Origin: Solibacillus sp. FSL W7-1464
GTDB taxonomy: Bacteria; Bacillota; Bacilli; Bacillales_A; Planococcaceae
DNA length: 64,000 nt
NCBI RefSeq assembly: GCF_038004425.1
Contig: NZ_JBBORC010000001.1
Location: 907,001 to 971,000 of the forward strand
Reading direction: 5' to 3'
Below, piece by piece: positions 37,679 through 46,299 of this stretch (the first letter of the stretch is position 1; every line of letters starts with the position of its first letter). A program made the position numbers and the translations under genes. Below the pieces are notes generated by a model, which ran no database searches, was not told the origin of the DNA, and saw only the letters and a list, made by a program, of their open reading frames with translations.

Positions 37679-37792
37679 TGGGGGAAAAAAGTAGATACTC
37701 TCGGCTCGAAAGTGGAACCCGTAAACTTTATTAACCGATTACCTTACAAAGAATAAAAACGTCCTAAGAACAATCAATAAATTAATTAATCT

Positions 37793-37827
37793 AAATTTTT
37801 AAAATTTACTGTAAATTTTAAAAATTT
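37793..37827. promoter_or_regulatory. 16-bp-arm palindrome, candidate operator of the XRE regulator
   Basis: Perfect inverted repeat: arms 37793-37808 and 37812-37827 around CTG, all A/T. Its right end touches the -35 of the promoter that follows. Likely an operator for the regulator encoded 90 bp downstream or for another factor. Confidence 0.55.
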
Positions 37828-37855
37828 TGTGATAACATACAAATTACAGTATTAC
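37827..37855 (+). promoter_or_regulatory. Probable promoter of the XRE regulator and Hyu island
   Basis: TTGTGA (37827-37832), 17-bp spacer, TATTAC (37850-37855), about 60 bp before the regulator start and overlapping the palindrome. Confidence 0.5.
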
Positions 37856-37917
37856 TTTAATTTTTAAATAAAATTATAGTTTTACATTACAACCTAGATT
37901 TACTGGGGGTTAGGAAT

Positions 37918-38460
37918 ATGAAAGAAGTATCGACCAAAATTCGTGAATTAAGAATTGAAAAGGATTTAACTCTAAAAGAGATAAGTGAAAAAACAGGATT
38001 ATCTGTAAGTTTTTTATCTCAGGTGGAGAGAGCTTCTTCGTCAATTGCAATAACTTCTTTAAAAAAAATTGCAGATGCGTTAGAAGTTCCAATTACTAGC
38101 TTCTTTGAAGATTTTTCGAATGAAAATTTTCAAGTGAAGAAAGAGGAACAGAAACCTTTTAAACTAGAAGGTTCCAGTGTTACTTATACAAGACTTGGTG
38201 GAGAGTTTTCAGGAAGAAGTATCGAGCCAATGCTTGTAACTTTCCCTCCAGGACCTACACCTGAAAAAACTTTCAGCCATCCCGGTGAAGAATTTTATTA
38301 CGTACTCGAAGGAGAACTAATATTTGAGGTGGATGGAAAAGAATATGTAATAAAGCATGGGGACTCTATACATTTTCCATCAACTCTTTCACATTCGATG
38401 AGAAACCCATTAGAAGTAGATACTAAGGTCCTTAGTATAGTAACACCAGTTATTTTCTAA
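37918..38460 (+). CDS. XRE family regulator with C-terminal cupin domain
   Basis: A 180-residue regulator. Residues 7-60 form an XRE helix-turn-helix (LTLKEISEKTGLSVSFLSQVER) and residues 105-175 a cupin sensor (HPGEEFYYVLEGELIFEVDG, HGDSIHFPSTLSH). Proteins of this build (PuuR-like) usually repress neighbouring catabolic genes and sense a small molecule through the cupin. It leads the hydantoinase block and probably controls it. Codon use is richer in AGA, ATA and AAT than in the flanking core genes. Confidence 0.85.
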   Translation: MKEVSTKIRELRIEKDLTLKEISEKTGLSVSFLSQVERASSSIAITSLKKIADALEVPITSFFEDFSNENFQVKKEEQKPFKLEGSSVTYTRLGGEFSGRSIEPMLVTFPPGPTPEKTFSHPGEEFYYVLEGELIFEVDGKEYVIKHGDSIHFPSTLSHSMRNPLEVDTKVLSIVTPVIF

Positions 38461-38509
38461 TAACTGAATTTTATAGATTGATTTATTAAATATGAAAGGT
38501 GGCTGGATT

Positions 38510-40552
38510 ATGAGAGTAGCAACAGATATTGGAGGAACATTTACTGACTTAGTTTATATCGACGAGCAAGGAAAAGTTGGTGTAGCAAAAAGTCACACAA
38601 CTCCTCCTAACTTTGAAAATGGGGTGTTAAATGTTATCGAAGTAAGTGGTATAAAGACTGAGGAACTGGATACATTTATTCATGGAACAACGGTTATTAT
38701 TAATGCTTTAACTGAACGTAAAGGTGTAAAAACAGGCTTAATTACAACAAAAGGATTCAGAGATGTTCTTGAAATTGCTCGTGGAAACAGACCCGATTTA
38801 TTTAATATTCAGTATAAAAAACCTACGCCTTTCGTTCCACGATATTTACGTCAAGAGGTAACAGAACGCCTAAATTACAAAGGTGAGGTTATACAAGAAT
38901 TAGAAACTGATAGAGTAAAAGAGATTATTGAATACTTCAAAAAAGAACAAGTGGAAGCTATTGCAGTTTCGTATCTACATGCTTACAGTAATCCGATTCA
39001 TGAGATTGAAACAGTTAAACTTGTAAAGGAATTATGGCCAGAGGTTGCGGTGACAGCATCATATGAGGTAACAAGAGAGTGGAGAGAATATGAACGTACC
39101 AGTACAACGGTCCTAAATTCTTATGTAAAGCCAATTGCCTCATCTTATATAGAACGTCTTGAAAAAGAGCTAAGTAAACTCGATAATTCAGCTAATAAAT
39201 ATATAATGCAATCTAATGGTGGTACGACTACTTTCGAACAATCAAAACAAACTCCGATTAACATGGTGGAGTCTGGTCCTGTAGCAGGAATTTATGGCGC
39301 TGCTATATTAGGGAAAATTCTAGGTGAGGAAAACATCATAGCCTTTGATATAGGTGGTACAACGGCGAAATGTTCTCTAATTGATAGTGGTGAAGTGAAG
39401 GTAACAACTGAATACAATATTGAGCGTGATGATCGTACTGCGGGATATCCAATCAAAGTTCCAGTTGTAGACATTGTTGAGATTGGAAATGGCGGAGGAT
39501 CAGTTGCATGGATAGATGATGGTGGTTCATTAAGAGTTGGACCTCAATCTGCAGGTGCATTACCTGGTCCAATTGCATATGGAAAAGGCGGAAAAGAACC
39601 TACTACTACCGATGCAAATTTAGTAACAGGAAGACTTTCACCTAAAAATTTTGATAATGAAGTGGATATGGAAAAAGTGAAGGCAGTAGTAAATGAAAAA
39701 ATCGCTACCCAATTCAATATTTCAACTGATGAAGCTGCTTTAGGTATTATTCGTATTGCAAACTCAAATATGTTGAATGCTCTAAAATTAATTTCAGTTA
39801 GAAAAGGCTATGATCCGCGTGAGTTTACTTTAGTTGCATTTGGGGGTGGGGGATCTATGCATGCTCCCGCACTGGCTAAAGAATTAGGTGTTAAAAAAGT
39901 AATTGTACCAGTTGCTGCTTCGGTATTCTCTGCTTGGGGAATGTTAATGACAGATTTAAGACATGACTATATTCAAACATATATACGTCGTGTAGACACA
40001 ATTGACTATGAAGAGTTTAACAATATTCTGGAGGATCAAGAAAGCAAGGCATTGGCTCAATATGCCGATGAAGGTGTAGCACCAGATCGGGTTATGTTTA
40101 CTAGGTTTATAGATATTCGCTATATTGGGCAAGAGCATACGGTAAAAGTACCTGTACCAAATGGGAAGGTAACAAAAGAGGTAATGTTAGATGTGATACA
40201 AAATTTCCATAATAGACACGAACAATTATACACATTTAAGTTAGAAAATAATCCGACGGAAATTGTAAACCTACACTTAATTGCTTTTGGATCTGTAAAA
40301 AAACCTGAGTTATATAAAATGGATAATAATGGATTAGAATTACAAGAAGCACTAAAAGAAGTTAGACCTGTTTTATACGAAGAAAGCGGATGGATTGATA
40401 CACCTGTATACGATCGAACAAAATTAAATCCAGATGCATTTTTAGAAGGTCCGGTGATTGTAGAGGAATCATCAGCTTCAACAGTAGTTTACCCTGGTCA
40501 GTCCGTAACAGTTGACTTATATGGAAACTTAATTATTGATATGGGGGTGTAA
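38510..40552 (+). CDS. Hydantoinase/oxoprolinase family protein, A subunit (HyuA)
   Basis: A 680-residue HyuA-type protein with an ASKHA ATPase fold: TDIGGTFTDLVYID at the N-terminus, HGTTVIINALTERKG near residue 60, AFDIGGTTAKCSLI near residue 280, and FGGGGSMHAPALAKELG near residue 445. With HyuB such enzymes open lactam or imide rings (5-oxoproline, hydantoins) using ATP, or carboxylate ketones. The substrate is unknown here. ATG at 38510 is 7 nt after AAAGGTGG; an earlier in-frame ATG (38492) overlaps that site. It is part of the acquired block. Confidence 0.88.
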   Translation: MRVATDIGGTFTDLVYIDEQGKVGVAKSHTTPPNFENGVLNVIEVSGIKTEELDTFIHGTTVIINALTERKGVKTGLITTKGFRDVLEIARGNRPDLFNIQYKKPTPFVPRYLRQEVTERLNYKGEVIQELETDRVKEIIEYFKKEQVEAIAVSYLHAYSNPIHEIETVKLVKELWPEVAVTASYEVTREWREYERTSTTVLNSYVKPIASSYIERLEKELSKLDNSANKYIMQSNGGTTTFEQSKQTPINMVESGPVAGIYGAAILGKILGEENIIAFDIGGTTAKCSLIDSGEVKVTTEYNIERDDRTAGYPIKVPVVDIVEIGNGGGSVAWIDDGGSLRVGPQSAGALPGPIAYGKGGKEPTTTDANLVTGRLSPKNFDNEVDMEKVKAVVNEKIATQFNISTDEAALGIIRIANSNMLNALKLISVRKGYDPREFTLVAFGGGGSMHAPALAKELGVKKVIVPVAASVFSAWGMLMTDLRHDYIQTYIRRVDTIDYEEFNNILEDQESKALAQYADEGVAPDRVMFTRFIDIRYIGQEHTVKVPVPNGKVTKEVMLDVIQNFHNRHEQLYTFKLENNPTEIVNLHLIAFGSVKKPELYKMDNNGLELQEALKEVRPVLYEESGWIDTPVYDRTKLNPDAFLEGPVIVEESSASTVVYPGQSVTVDLYGNLIIDMGV

Positions 40553-40556
40553 ATAG

Positions 40557-42320
40557 ATGGAGAAAACAATTTATCAAACAGCAACGAAAGTAGATGCATT
40601 TACATTAGATATTGTTAAGGATTCTTTAATAGCAATTGGAGAAGAAATGTTCTATGCATTAGCTCGTACTTCAATGAGTCCTATTATATATGAAGTTTTA
40701 GACTATGCGAGTGGTCTAACTGATTCAAAGGGACAACTATTAACTCAAGGTAACGGTGTAACTGGTTTTATTGGAATGTTAAGTTTTATGGTTAGAGAAA
40801 CTTTAGAAAAGTACAATAAAAATGGAGATTTAAAACCTGGCGACATCATTTTAATTAATGATCCTTATGGTGGAGGCGGTTCCCATTTATGTGATGTGGG
40901 GTTAGTTATGCCTATCTTCTACGATGGGGAATTAATTGCATTTTCCGCTAATAAAGCCCATTGGACAGAAGTTGGAGGAAAAGACGCAGGTTCAATGTCT
41001 ACAAATTCAACAGAGATTTACCAAGAAGGTTTACAATTCCCTTGTGTAAAACTTTACGATCAGGGAGTTTTAAATCAATCTGTTGTTGAAATAATTGCTG
41101 CGAATGTGAGATTTCCGGATTTATCATTAGGAGATATGTGGGCTCAAGTCGCTGCTCTAAAAACTGGTGAGAGACGAGTTCAGGAGTTATGCGAAAAATA
41201 CGATAAAGAAACTGTTGTAAACTCTATTAACTATTTATTAGATCATGGAGAGCAGATTGCACTTAAATCATTAAAAAACCTACCTAAAGGAACATTTGAA
41301 GCGGTAGACTATATTGATGATGATGGAATTGAAAAAGGTCCTTTTAAAGTACAAGTAAAAGTTGAAATTACCGATACTGAGTTTATATGTGATTTCCGAG
41401 GAAGTCATCCACAAGTAACTGGATCGATAAATTGTACGTTAACCGGTCTGATTTCAGCAGTTCGAACTATTTATCTTGCTGTAACTAATCCATCACAAGA
41501 TGTAAATGACGGCTCTTTCCGACCATTACGTGTAATTACTGATGCAGGTTCAATATTCAATGCAGTACGACCTGCACCAGTATCTATGTATTGGGAGTCA
41601 ATGTTATTTGGAACAGACTTAGTTTGGAAAGCTCTAGCGCCATTAGTACCTGACCGACTATCTGCTGGGCACTTCTTATCGGTTTGTGTAGCTATTCTTG
41701 GTGGAAAACATCAAGATACAAATGAACCATTCTTAATCGTTGAACCATCTGTAGGTGGATGGGGTGGAGACAGAGAAAAAGATGGTGCCTCTGCTCAGTT
41801 CTGTATATTAGATGGCGAAACATTCAATATTCCAGTAGAAGTTTGTGAAACTAGAAATGGTGTATTAATAGATGAATATAGCTTAAATACCGATGGAATG
41901 GGTGCCGGCGAATTTAGAGGCGGTTATGGAGTTACAAGAGCCTACCGTTCTTTAACAGATAATCAGTACTTTACTGGTTCCTTTGGCCGTCATAAATATA
42001 ACATATGGGGAACAAATGAAGGTAAAGAAGGTTCTACTAATTACTTTGAATTTGTTAAGAGTAACGGCGAAACATTCGGACCATATGGTAAGTATAATCA
42101 ATTCCCGTTAAGTAAAAATGATGTAACAAGACTTGTCACTGGTTCAGGTGGAGGGTATGGGAATCCACTAGATCGACCTATCGACAAAGTGATATGGGAT
42201 GTAAAAAATGAATACATCACAGTGGAACAAGCTGAAAAAGACTATGGTGTAACTTTCAACCCTGAAACACTAGAAGTTGTGGGGCTTTCTGCAGAGCGTC
42301 AACAAAAGGGGGGCGAATAA
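40557..42320 (+). CDS. Hydantoinase B/oxoprolinase family protein (HyuB)
   Basis: A 587-residue HyuB-type subunit and partner of the upstream HyuA. Family segments include ARTSMSPIIYEVLDYASGL, NDPYGGGGSHLCDVGL, FSANKAHWTEVGG and WGGDREKDGA with the C-terminal TGSGGGYGNPLDRP. It starts four bases after the hyuA stop with GGGGGTG upstream. The normal length and intact motifs suggest a working enzyme. No third subunit of the acetone carboxylase type is present, which favours a hydantoinase or oxoprolinase-like reaction. Confidence 0.88.
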   Translation: MEKTIYQTATKVDAFTLDIVKDSLIAIGEEMFYALARTSMSPIIYEVLDYASGLTDSKGQLLTQGNGVTGFIGMLSFMVRETLEKYNKNGDLKPGDIILINDPYGGGGSHLCDVGLVMPIFYDGELIAFSANKAHWTEVGGKDAGSMSTNSTEIYQEGLQFPCVKLYDQGVLNQSVVEIIAANVRFPDLSLGDMWAQVAALKTGERRVQELCEKYDKETVVNSINYLLDHGEQIALKSLKNLPKGTFEAVDYIDDDGIEKGPFKVQVKVEITDTEFICDFRGSHPQVTGSINCTLTGLISAVRTIYLAVTNPSQDVNDGSFRPLRVITDAGSIFNAVRPAPVSMYWESMLFGTDLVWKALAPLVPDRLSAGHFLSVCVAILGGKHQDTNEPFLIVEPSVGGWGGDREKDGASAQFCILDGETFNIPVEVCETRNGVLIDEYSLNTDGMGAGEFRGGYGVTRAYRSLTDNQYFTGSFGRHKYNIWGTNEGKEGSTNYFEFVKSNGETFGPYGKYNQFPLSKNDVTRLVTGSGGGYGNPLDRPIDKVIWDVKNEYITVEQAEKDYGVTFNPETLEVVGLSAERQQKGGE

Positions 42321-42656
42321 ATGGAAATTGTATCAACTAGCGATGTGAAATCTAGCAGCCAAACAGAAGTCATTATGAAAACTATATTTGACGAAACGGT
42401 AATTGAAGGTGGAAGAACATCTTTTGGTACAGTAACTATTCCACCTGGTGCTAGAATTCCTCTAGAAGGTACTGGATCTCATACCCAGGATGAATATGGA
42501 TTAATATTAAAGGGTTCTATGCTAACAATGAGTGGCGGAAAAGAATATAGAGTAGTTGCAGGACAAGCGACATTTATTCCACACGGAGAAAAACATTGGG
42601 CATATAATGATGGCCAAGAAGATTGTGAAATAGTATGGGCTCTAGTTTCTAGATAA
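42321..42656 (+). CDS. Small cupin-domain protein
   Basis: A 111-residue single cupin. The metal-site motif is HTQDEYGLILKGSMLTMSGG (residues 53-72), with the second motif VAGQATFIPHGEKHWAYN following. The ATG abuts the hyuB stop. It could be an isomerase or sensor protein of the same pathway; the function is not known. A terminator hairpin begins 13 bp after its stop. Confidence 0.75.
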   Translation: MEIVSTSDVKSSSQTEVIMKTIFDETVIEGGRTSFGTVTIPPGARIPLEGTGSHTQDEYGLILKGSMLTMSGGKEYRVVAGQATFIPHGEKHWAYNDGQEDCEIVWALVSR

Positions 42657-42669
42657 ATTACATGAGGGT

Positions 42670-42712
42670 GCTTCCTTCTATTATTACACTAATAATAGAA
42701 GGAAGCCTTTTT
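42670..42712 (+). terminator. Strong terminator between the cupin and M24 genes
   Basis: Perfect 17-bp stem (42670-42686 with 42690-42706) around CAC, followed by CTTTTT. It overlaps the first in-frame ATG of the peptidase frame, which is therefore not the start. Confidence 0.88.
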
Positions 42713-42730
42713 AAAAAGGAGAATGTTGAA

Positions 42731-43819
42731 TTGATATACCGAGATCGTATCCGAAAAGCTCAGGAAGTTTTGAATGATTTGAATATAGATGCTCTTTTAG
42801 TAACGTCTCCAGCAAACTTTTTCTATTTCAGCGAGACATGGCTAGAATCACATGAAAGATTACAGGCGATTGTTATTAATAAAACAGGCCAGCCAATTAT
42901 GCTTATACATGAAATGACTAAAGAAGAAATTACTAATCCAACGCTATTTCAAACTGTATTTTGGAAGGACGGCGATAAATCTATTGAGATTTTAGGAGAG
43001 TTTCTTCCTAATGAAGGGATTATTTCGATTGATAACCAGTGGCCAAGTCAAAATTTAATAAACTTAATTCAGCTTAAAAACAATATTAAATTTGTAGATA
43101 GTACTAGTATTATAGGTATATTAAGATTAAGAAAAGATTTACATGAGATAGAATTATTGAAAAAATCAGGGGCAATAGCTGACGAAGTTGTAGGTAAAAC
43201 AATAGATTTTATTAAAGTAGGTATGACTGAATTAGAAGTTGTTGATGAAATCAAACGTTTGTTTGAGATGCATAATGTCAAAAAGATGTCTTTTAATCCT
43301 GTTGTAGGGGCAGGCAGAAATGGAGCAGTTCCTCACCATCATTCAGGTGAAACAAAAATTTCAGAGGGAGATATGGTGGTTATTGATATAGGAGGAATTA
43401 AAGATTTCTATTGCTCAGATATTACCAGGACTATATTCATTGGAGATAGTGTGACTGAGGAAATGCAGGCTGTATACAACACGGTTAAGTATGCGCAGGA
43501 AGAAGCAGTTAAAGCTATCAAACCTGGCGTCCCATTAAAAGAGATTGATAGAGTAGCAAGAGATATAATTACTGAAGCTGGTTATGGCGCTCAATTTACA
43601 CATAGGACAGGTCATGGTTTAGGTATAGAAGTACATGAGGAGCCATTTGTGACATTTAATAATGATCAACTTCTTGAAGAAGGCATGGTGATAAGTGTAG
43701 AGCCGGGAGTATACCTTAGCGGAAAATTCGGAGTCAGAATTGAAGATATTGTAGTGGTTACACAATCTGGTTTTGAACGTATTAATAATTATCCGAGAGA
43801 GCTAGTTATAAAAAAATAG
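42731..43819 (+). CDS. M24 family metallopeptidase (Xaa-Pro peptidase-like)
   Basis: A 362-residue pita-bread metalloenzyme. The metal ligands of active M24 enzymes are present: MVVIDIGG and CSDITRT (two Asp), RTGHGLGIEVHE (His), SVEPGVY (Glu) and VRIEDIVV (Glu). This favours an Xaa-Pro aminopeptidase or dipeptidase over creatinase. Start TTG at 42731 has AAAGGAG nine bases upstream; the ATG at 42662 lies before a strong terminator and adds an unrelated tail. It may hydrolyse a peptide-like product of the Hyu reaction. Confidence 0.85.
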   Translation: MIYRDRIRKAQEVLNDLNIDALLVTSPANFFYFSETWLESHERLQAIVINKTGQPIMLIHEMTKEEITNPTLFQTVFWKDGDKSIEILGEFLPNEGIISIDNQWPSQNLINLIQLKNNIKFVDSTSIIGILRLRKDLHEIELLKKSGAIADEVVGKTIDFIKVGMTELEVVDEIKRLFEMHNVKKMSFNPVVGAGRNGAVPHHHSGETKISEGDMVVIDIGGIKDFYCSDITRTIFIGDSVTEEMQAVYNTVKYAQEEAVKAIKPGVPLKEIDRVARDIITEAGYGAQFTHRTGHGLGIEVHEEPFVTFNNDQLLEEGMVISVEPGVYLSGKFGVRIEDIVVVTQSGFERINNYPRELVIKK

Positions 43820-43864
43820 ATTGCCGTTAAAGAAGTCTGAAAATTCAGAAAGCGAGTGAATGAA

Positions 43865-45202
43865 ATGAGCGAACTAGAAAAAAAATCAGCAATTGGGAAA
43901 GATGAAGCATTAGCTGCAGTACCTTTAAATGAAAGGCAACATTGGATGACACCAGCCATGATCTTTGGCGGTCTAGAGTTTACAATACCTGTTTTAATGG
44001 TAGGGGCTTCTCTTGCAGGAGGTTTTTCTTTAACAGAGATTTTACTAATAGTAGTACTGTCTATGGTTGTATTTCAATGGCCGGTAAACTTTATACAAGG
44101 TTATATGGGTGCAAAAACAGGTCGTGCATCTTCAGTTATTGCAAAATCAAGCTTCGGTTCTCTACAAGCTAGATTTATTGTAGGATTAACTATTTTTATC
44201 GTATCTATGGGATGGTGGGCACTTCAAACTGCGGTTGCAGGTAATGCTATATCTGCGATGTTTGGAATTAACTATACTACAGAGTGGGGTGCGTGGGCTT
44301 TAATTACCGTGATAGCTGGAGCATTATTTGCCCTTCCGGCGATAATTGGTTACTCATCAATGAAGTGGACTGATTATATTGCTGTGCCAGCTGGACTTAT
44401 TTTAATAATCGGTGGAATTTATTTAGCATTTAAGAATATAGGTTGGGACACAATTACTTCTTGGAATCCTGAACCAAATATGACGATTCTTGCAGCGATA
44501 AGTCTTGTTATTGGGGTTAACGTTTCGCAATGGGTTATAGCATCGGACTATACTAGATATGCGAAGCCGAAAGTGAAAGATAATTTATTAATACCTTTAG
44601 GGATTATTGGTGTAGGAATTCCATTATTTTATGTTGGGGCAATTATGTCTGTTGGTGTAGGAGAAGCAGATATAGTAACTGTTATGTTAAACATGGGCTT
44701 CCCTGTTTGGGGCTTCCTAATCTTATGGTTTGCGACGTGGACTAGCCAAATTGTAAATAATTATAGTATGGGATTAGCGTTAGCGAACATGTTAAATGTA
44801 AACTCTGGAAAAGGGCGAGCATTACTAACTTTAGGAGGAACAATTATCGCAATTGTCATAGCTCTTGCAGGAATCTTGGATTACTTCACAGATTTCTTAT
44901 ATATGACAGCATTGATATATCCAGCAATTGCTGGGGTAATGATAAGCGATTTCTTCTTAGTACGTAAACAACAATGGGTTGAAAATGAAGGTTGGAATTG
45001 GATGGCGACTATCGCTATTATTGTAGGTACTTTTGTGGGATATCTTACTCAATATGTATATCCATTTGGATTACCAGCTGTTCAATCATTACTAGTTTCT
45101 ATTGTTGCATATTATGTTGCTATGAAAATAAAAGGATCAGTTTCACCAGATCAATTTACAAAAGTTGATATAGAGGACAATCCACAGGGACGGTTATCAT
45201 AA
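43865..45202 (+). CDS. NCS1 family permease (cytosine/hydantoin permease-like)
   Basis: A 445-residue transporter with about twelve membrane segments of the purine-cytosine permease family (CodB-like). Visible marks are the N-terminal LNERQHWMTPAMIFGGLEFTIPV, ASVVIAKSSFG-like segment near residue 75, and WVIASDYTRYAKP near residue 220. The likely substrate is a cyclic nitrogen compound matching the Hyu enzymes; this is inferred from context. ATG at 43865 has AAAGCGAG eight bases upstream; GTG at 43856 is an alternative. A terminator follows. Confidence 0.85.
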   Translation: MSELEKKSAIGKDEALAAVPLNERQHWMTPAMIFGGLEFTIPVLMVGASLAGGFSLTEILLIVVLSMVVFQWPVNFIQGYMGAKTGRASSVIAKSSFGSLQARFIVGLTIFIVSMGWWALQTAVAGNAISAMFGINYTTEWGAWALITVIAGALFALPAIIGYSSMKWTDYIAVPAGLILIIGGIYLAFKNIGWDTITSWNPEPNMTILAAISLVIGVNVSQWVIASDYTRYAKPKVKDNLLIPLGIIGVGIPLFYVGAIMSVGVGEADIVTVMLNMGFPVWGFLILWFATWTSQIVNNYSMGLALANMLNVNSGKGRALLTLGGTIIAIVIALAGILDYFTDFLYMTALIYPAIAGVMISDFFLVRKQQWVENEGWNWMATIAIIVGTFVGYLTQYVYPFGLPAVQSLLVSIVAYYVAMKIKGSVSPDQFTKVDIEDNPQGRLS

Positions 45203-45241
45203 CATATTATAGGTAATTTTATAAGTATTTCACAATATTTT

Positions 45242-45283
45242 AAATCCTTTGTATAAGAAAAATCTTGTACAAAGGATTTTTTT
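45242..45283 (+). terminator. Terminator after the permease gene
   Basis: 17-bp stem with one wobble (45242-45258 with 45263-45279) around AAAA and a run of T. Confidence 0.92.
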
Positions 45284-45527
45284 CCATTTTCATCCCTAAA
45301 ACACCACAAAATATTTTTTTCAAGTCTTTTAAAAATGTAGGATTGGCCTATGGTTAGCACTACTTTTAGGGGGAATCGGCTAGTTAAAAATGAGTTTTTG
45401 AATACCCATTTTCCGAGTGAAATTTTGTTTTGGCTGATTGAAGAAAGGGGAAGAATGTTGCGGTAATATTGATTATTTCCTTTTATAGAAGAAAAGAACC
45501 ACTAACAAAGACAAGTATGGTGATCCT

Positions 45528-45647
45528 ATGCCTCGCAAGGCGAGATCAATGAGCACTATAGGGATTTATCATGTGATGCTGAGGGGCGCAAATCGACAGG
45601 GAGTGCTTGAAATGGTAGTAGAAATTGAGAAATCGGTATTAATTTAA
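45528..45647 (+). pseudogene. Remnant of REP-associated tyrosine transposase (TnpREP/RayT)
   Basis: The first 24 codons (MPRKARSMSTIGIYHVMLRG and ANRQ) match the start of IS200-like REP-associated transposases, which begin MPRKAR..S..GIYHVMLRG.NRQ. After this the frame runs into unrelated sequence and stops at codon 40. The Y1 catalytic tyrosine region and HUH motif are missing. Together with the 620-bp gap 45203-45822, which otherwise holds only a terminator and AT-rich DNA, it marks an old insertion scar between the Hyu block and lspA. Confidence 0.8.
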
Positions 45648-45822
45648 ATTATGGAAGAGCTTGTGGAATTAAGATCTCTAACTAAAGGAAAATTATTAAA
45701 CAAATTAATTTTTAAAATAATAGAGAACCTTGATATTATAAGGCTTTAAGCTTGTTTTTGTAGCTTGTTGCATTATCCATATGATAAAATAGGTAAGATA
45801 TATCGTAAACGGAGGATCTGCT

Positions 45823-46299
45823 GTGTATAAATATTACGGAATCGCAATAATTGCAGTCATTTTGGATCAATGGACAAAATGGCTCATTGTTAAAAATATG
45901 GAATTAGGGGAACGCATCAGTGTATGGGATCCTTGGTTTGGCATCTTATCGCATCGTAACCGTGGTGCGGCTTGGGGCATGTTGGAAGGACAAATGTGGT
46001 TGTTCTCAATCGTAACAGTTGGTGTCATTATCGCCATTATCTATTTTAATCATACAGAAGCAAAGGGTAAGCCACTTTTTCATGTAAGCTTAATGCTGTT
46101 ATTAGGTGGTGCGGTCGGTAACTTTATTGACCGCTTATTCCGTGGAGAAGTAGTTGATTTTGTCGATGTGTTTATACCGGTAATCAAGTATCATTTCCCG
46201 ATCTTCAATATAGCGGACGCAGCATTGTCAATTGCTGTTGTAATGCTTTTCATTACGATCATACTAGAAGAAAAAAAGGATAAGAAAAAGGTGAAATAA
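45823..46299 (+). CDS. lspA: Lipoprotein signal peptidase
   Basis: LspA cuts the signal peptide of diacylated prolipoproteins. Its 158 residues have four membrane segments and the aspartic-protease motifs [18 protein letters not shown] and FNIADAALS, each with one catalytic Asp. The start is GTG at 45823, seven bases after CGGAGGA. The stop overlaps the rluD start. The usual place after ileS has been displaced by the accessory block. Confidence 0.96.
   Translation: MYKYYGIAIIAVILDQWTKWLIVKNMELGERISVWDPWFGILSHRNRGAAWGMLEGQMWLFSIVTVGVIIAIIYFNHTEAKGKPLFHVSLMLLLGGAVGNFIDRLFRGEVVDFVDVFIPVIKYHFPIFNIADAALSIAVVMLFITIILEEKKDKKKVK

Noticed and set aside
38510-42320. Acetone carboxylase assignment for HyuA/HyuB
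   Set aside because: No gamma subunit is encoded and subunit sizes and neighbours fit hydantoinase/oxoprolinase proteins better.
42731-43819. Creatinase assignment for the M24 protein
   Set aside because: All five metal ligands of metallopeptidases are present, whereas creatinase lacks a metal site; no creatininase or sarcosine genes are near.
45651-45749. Short frame after the transposase stump (MEELVELRSLTKGK...)
   Set aside because: 32 codons in AT-rich DNA, no ribosome-binding site, and no convincing match to the transposase C-terminus.
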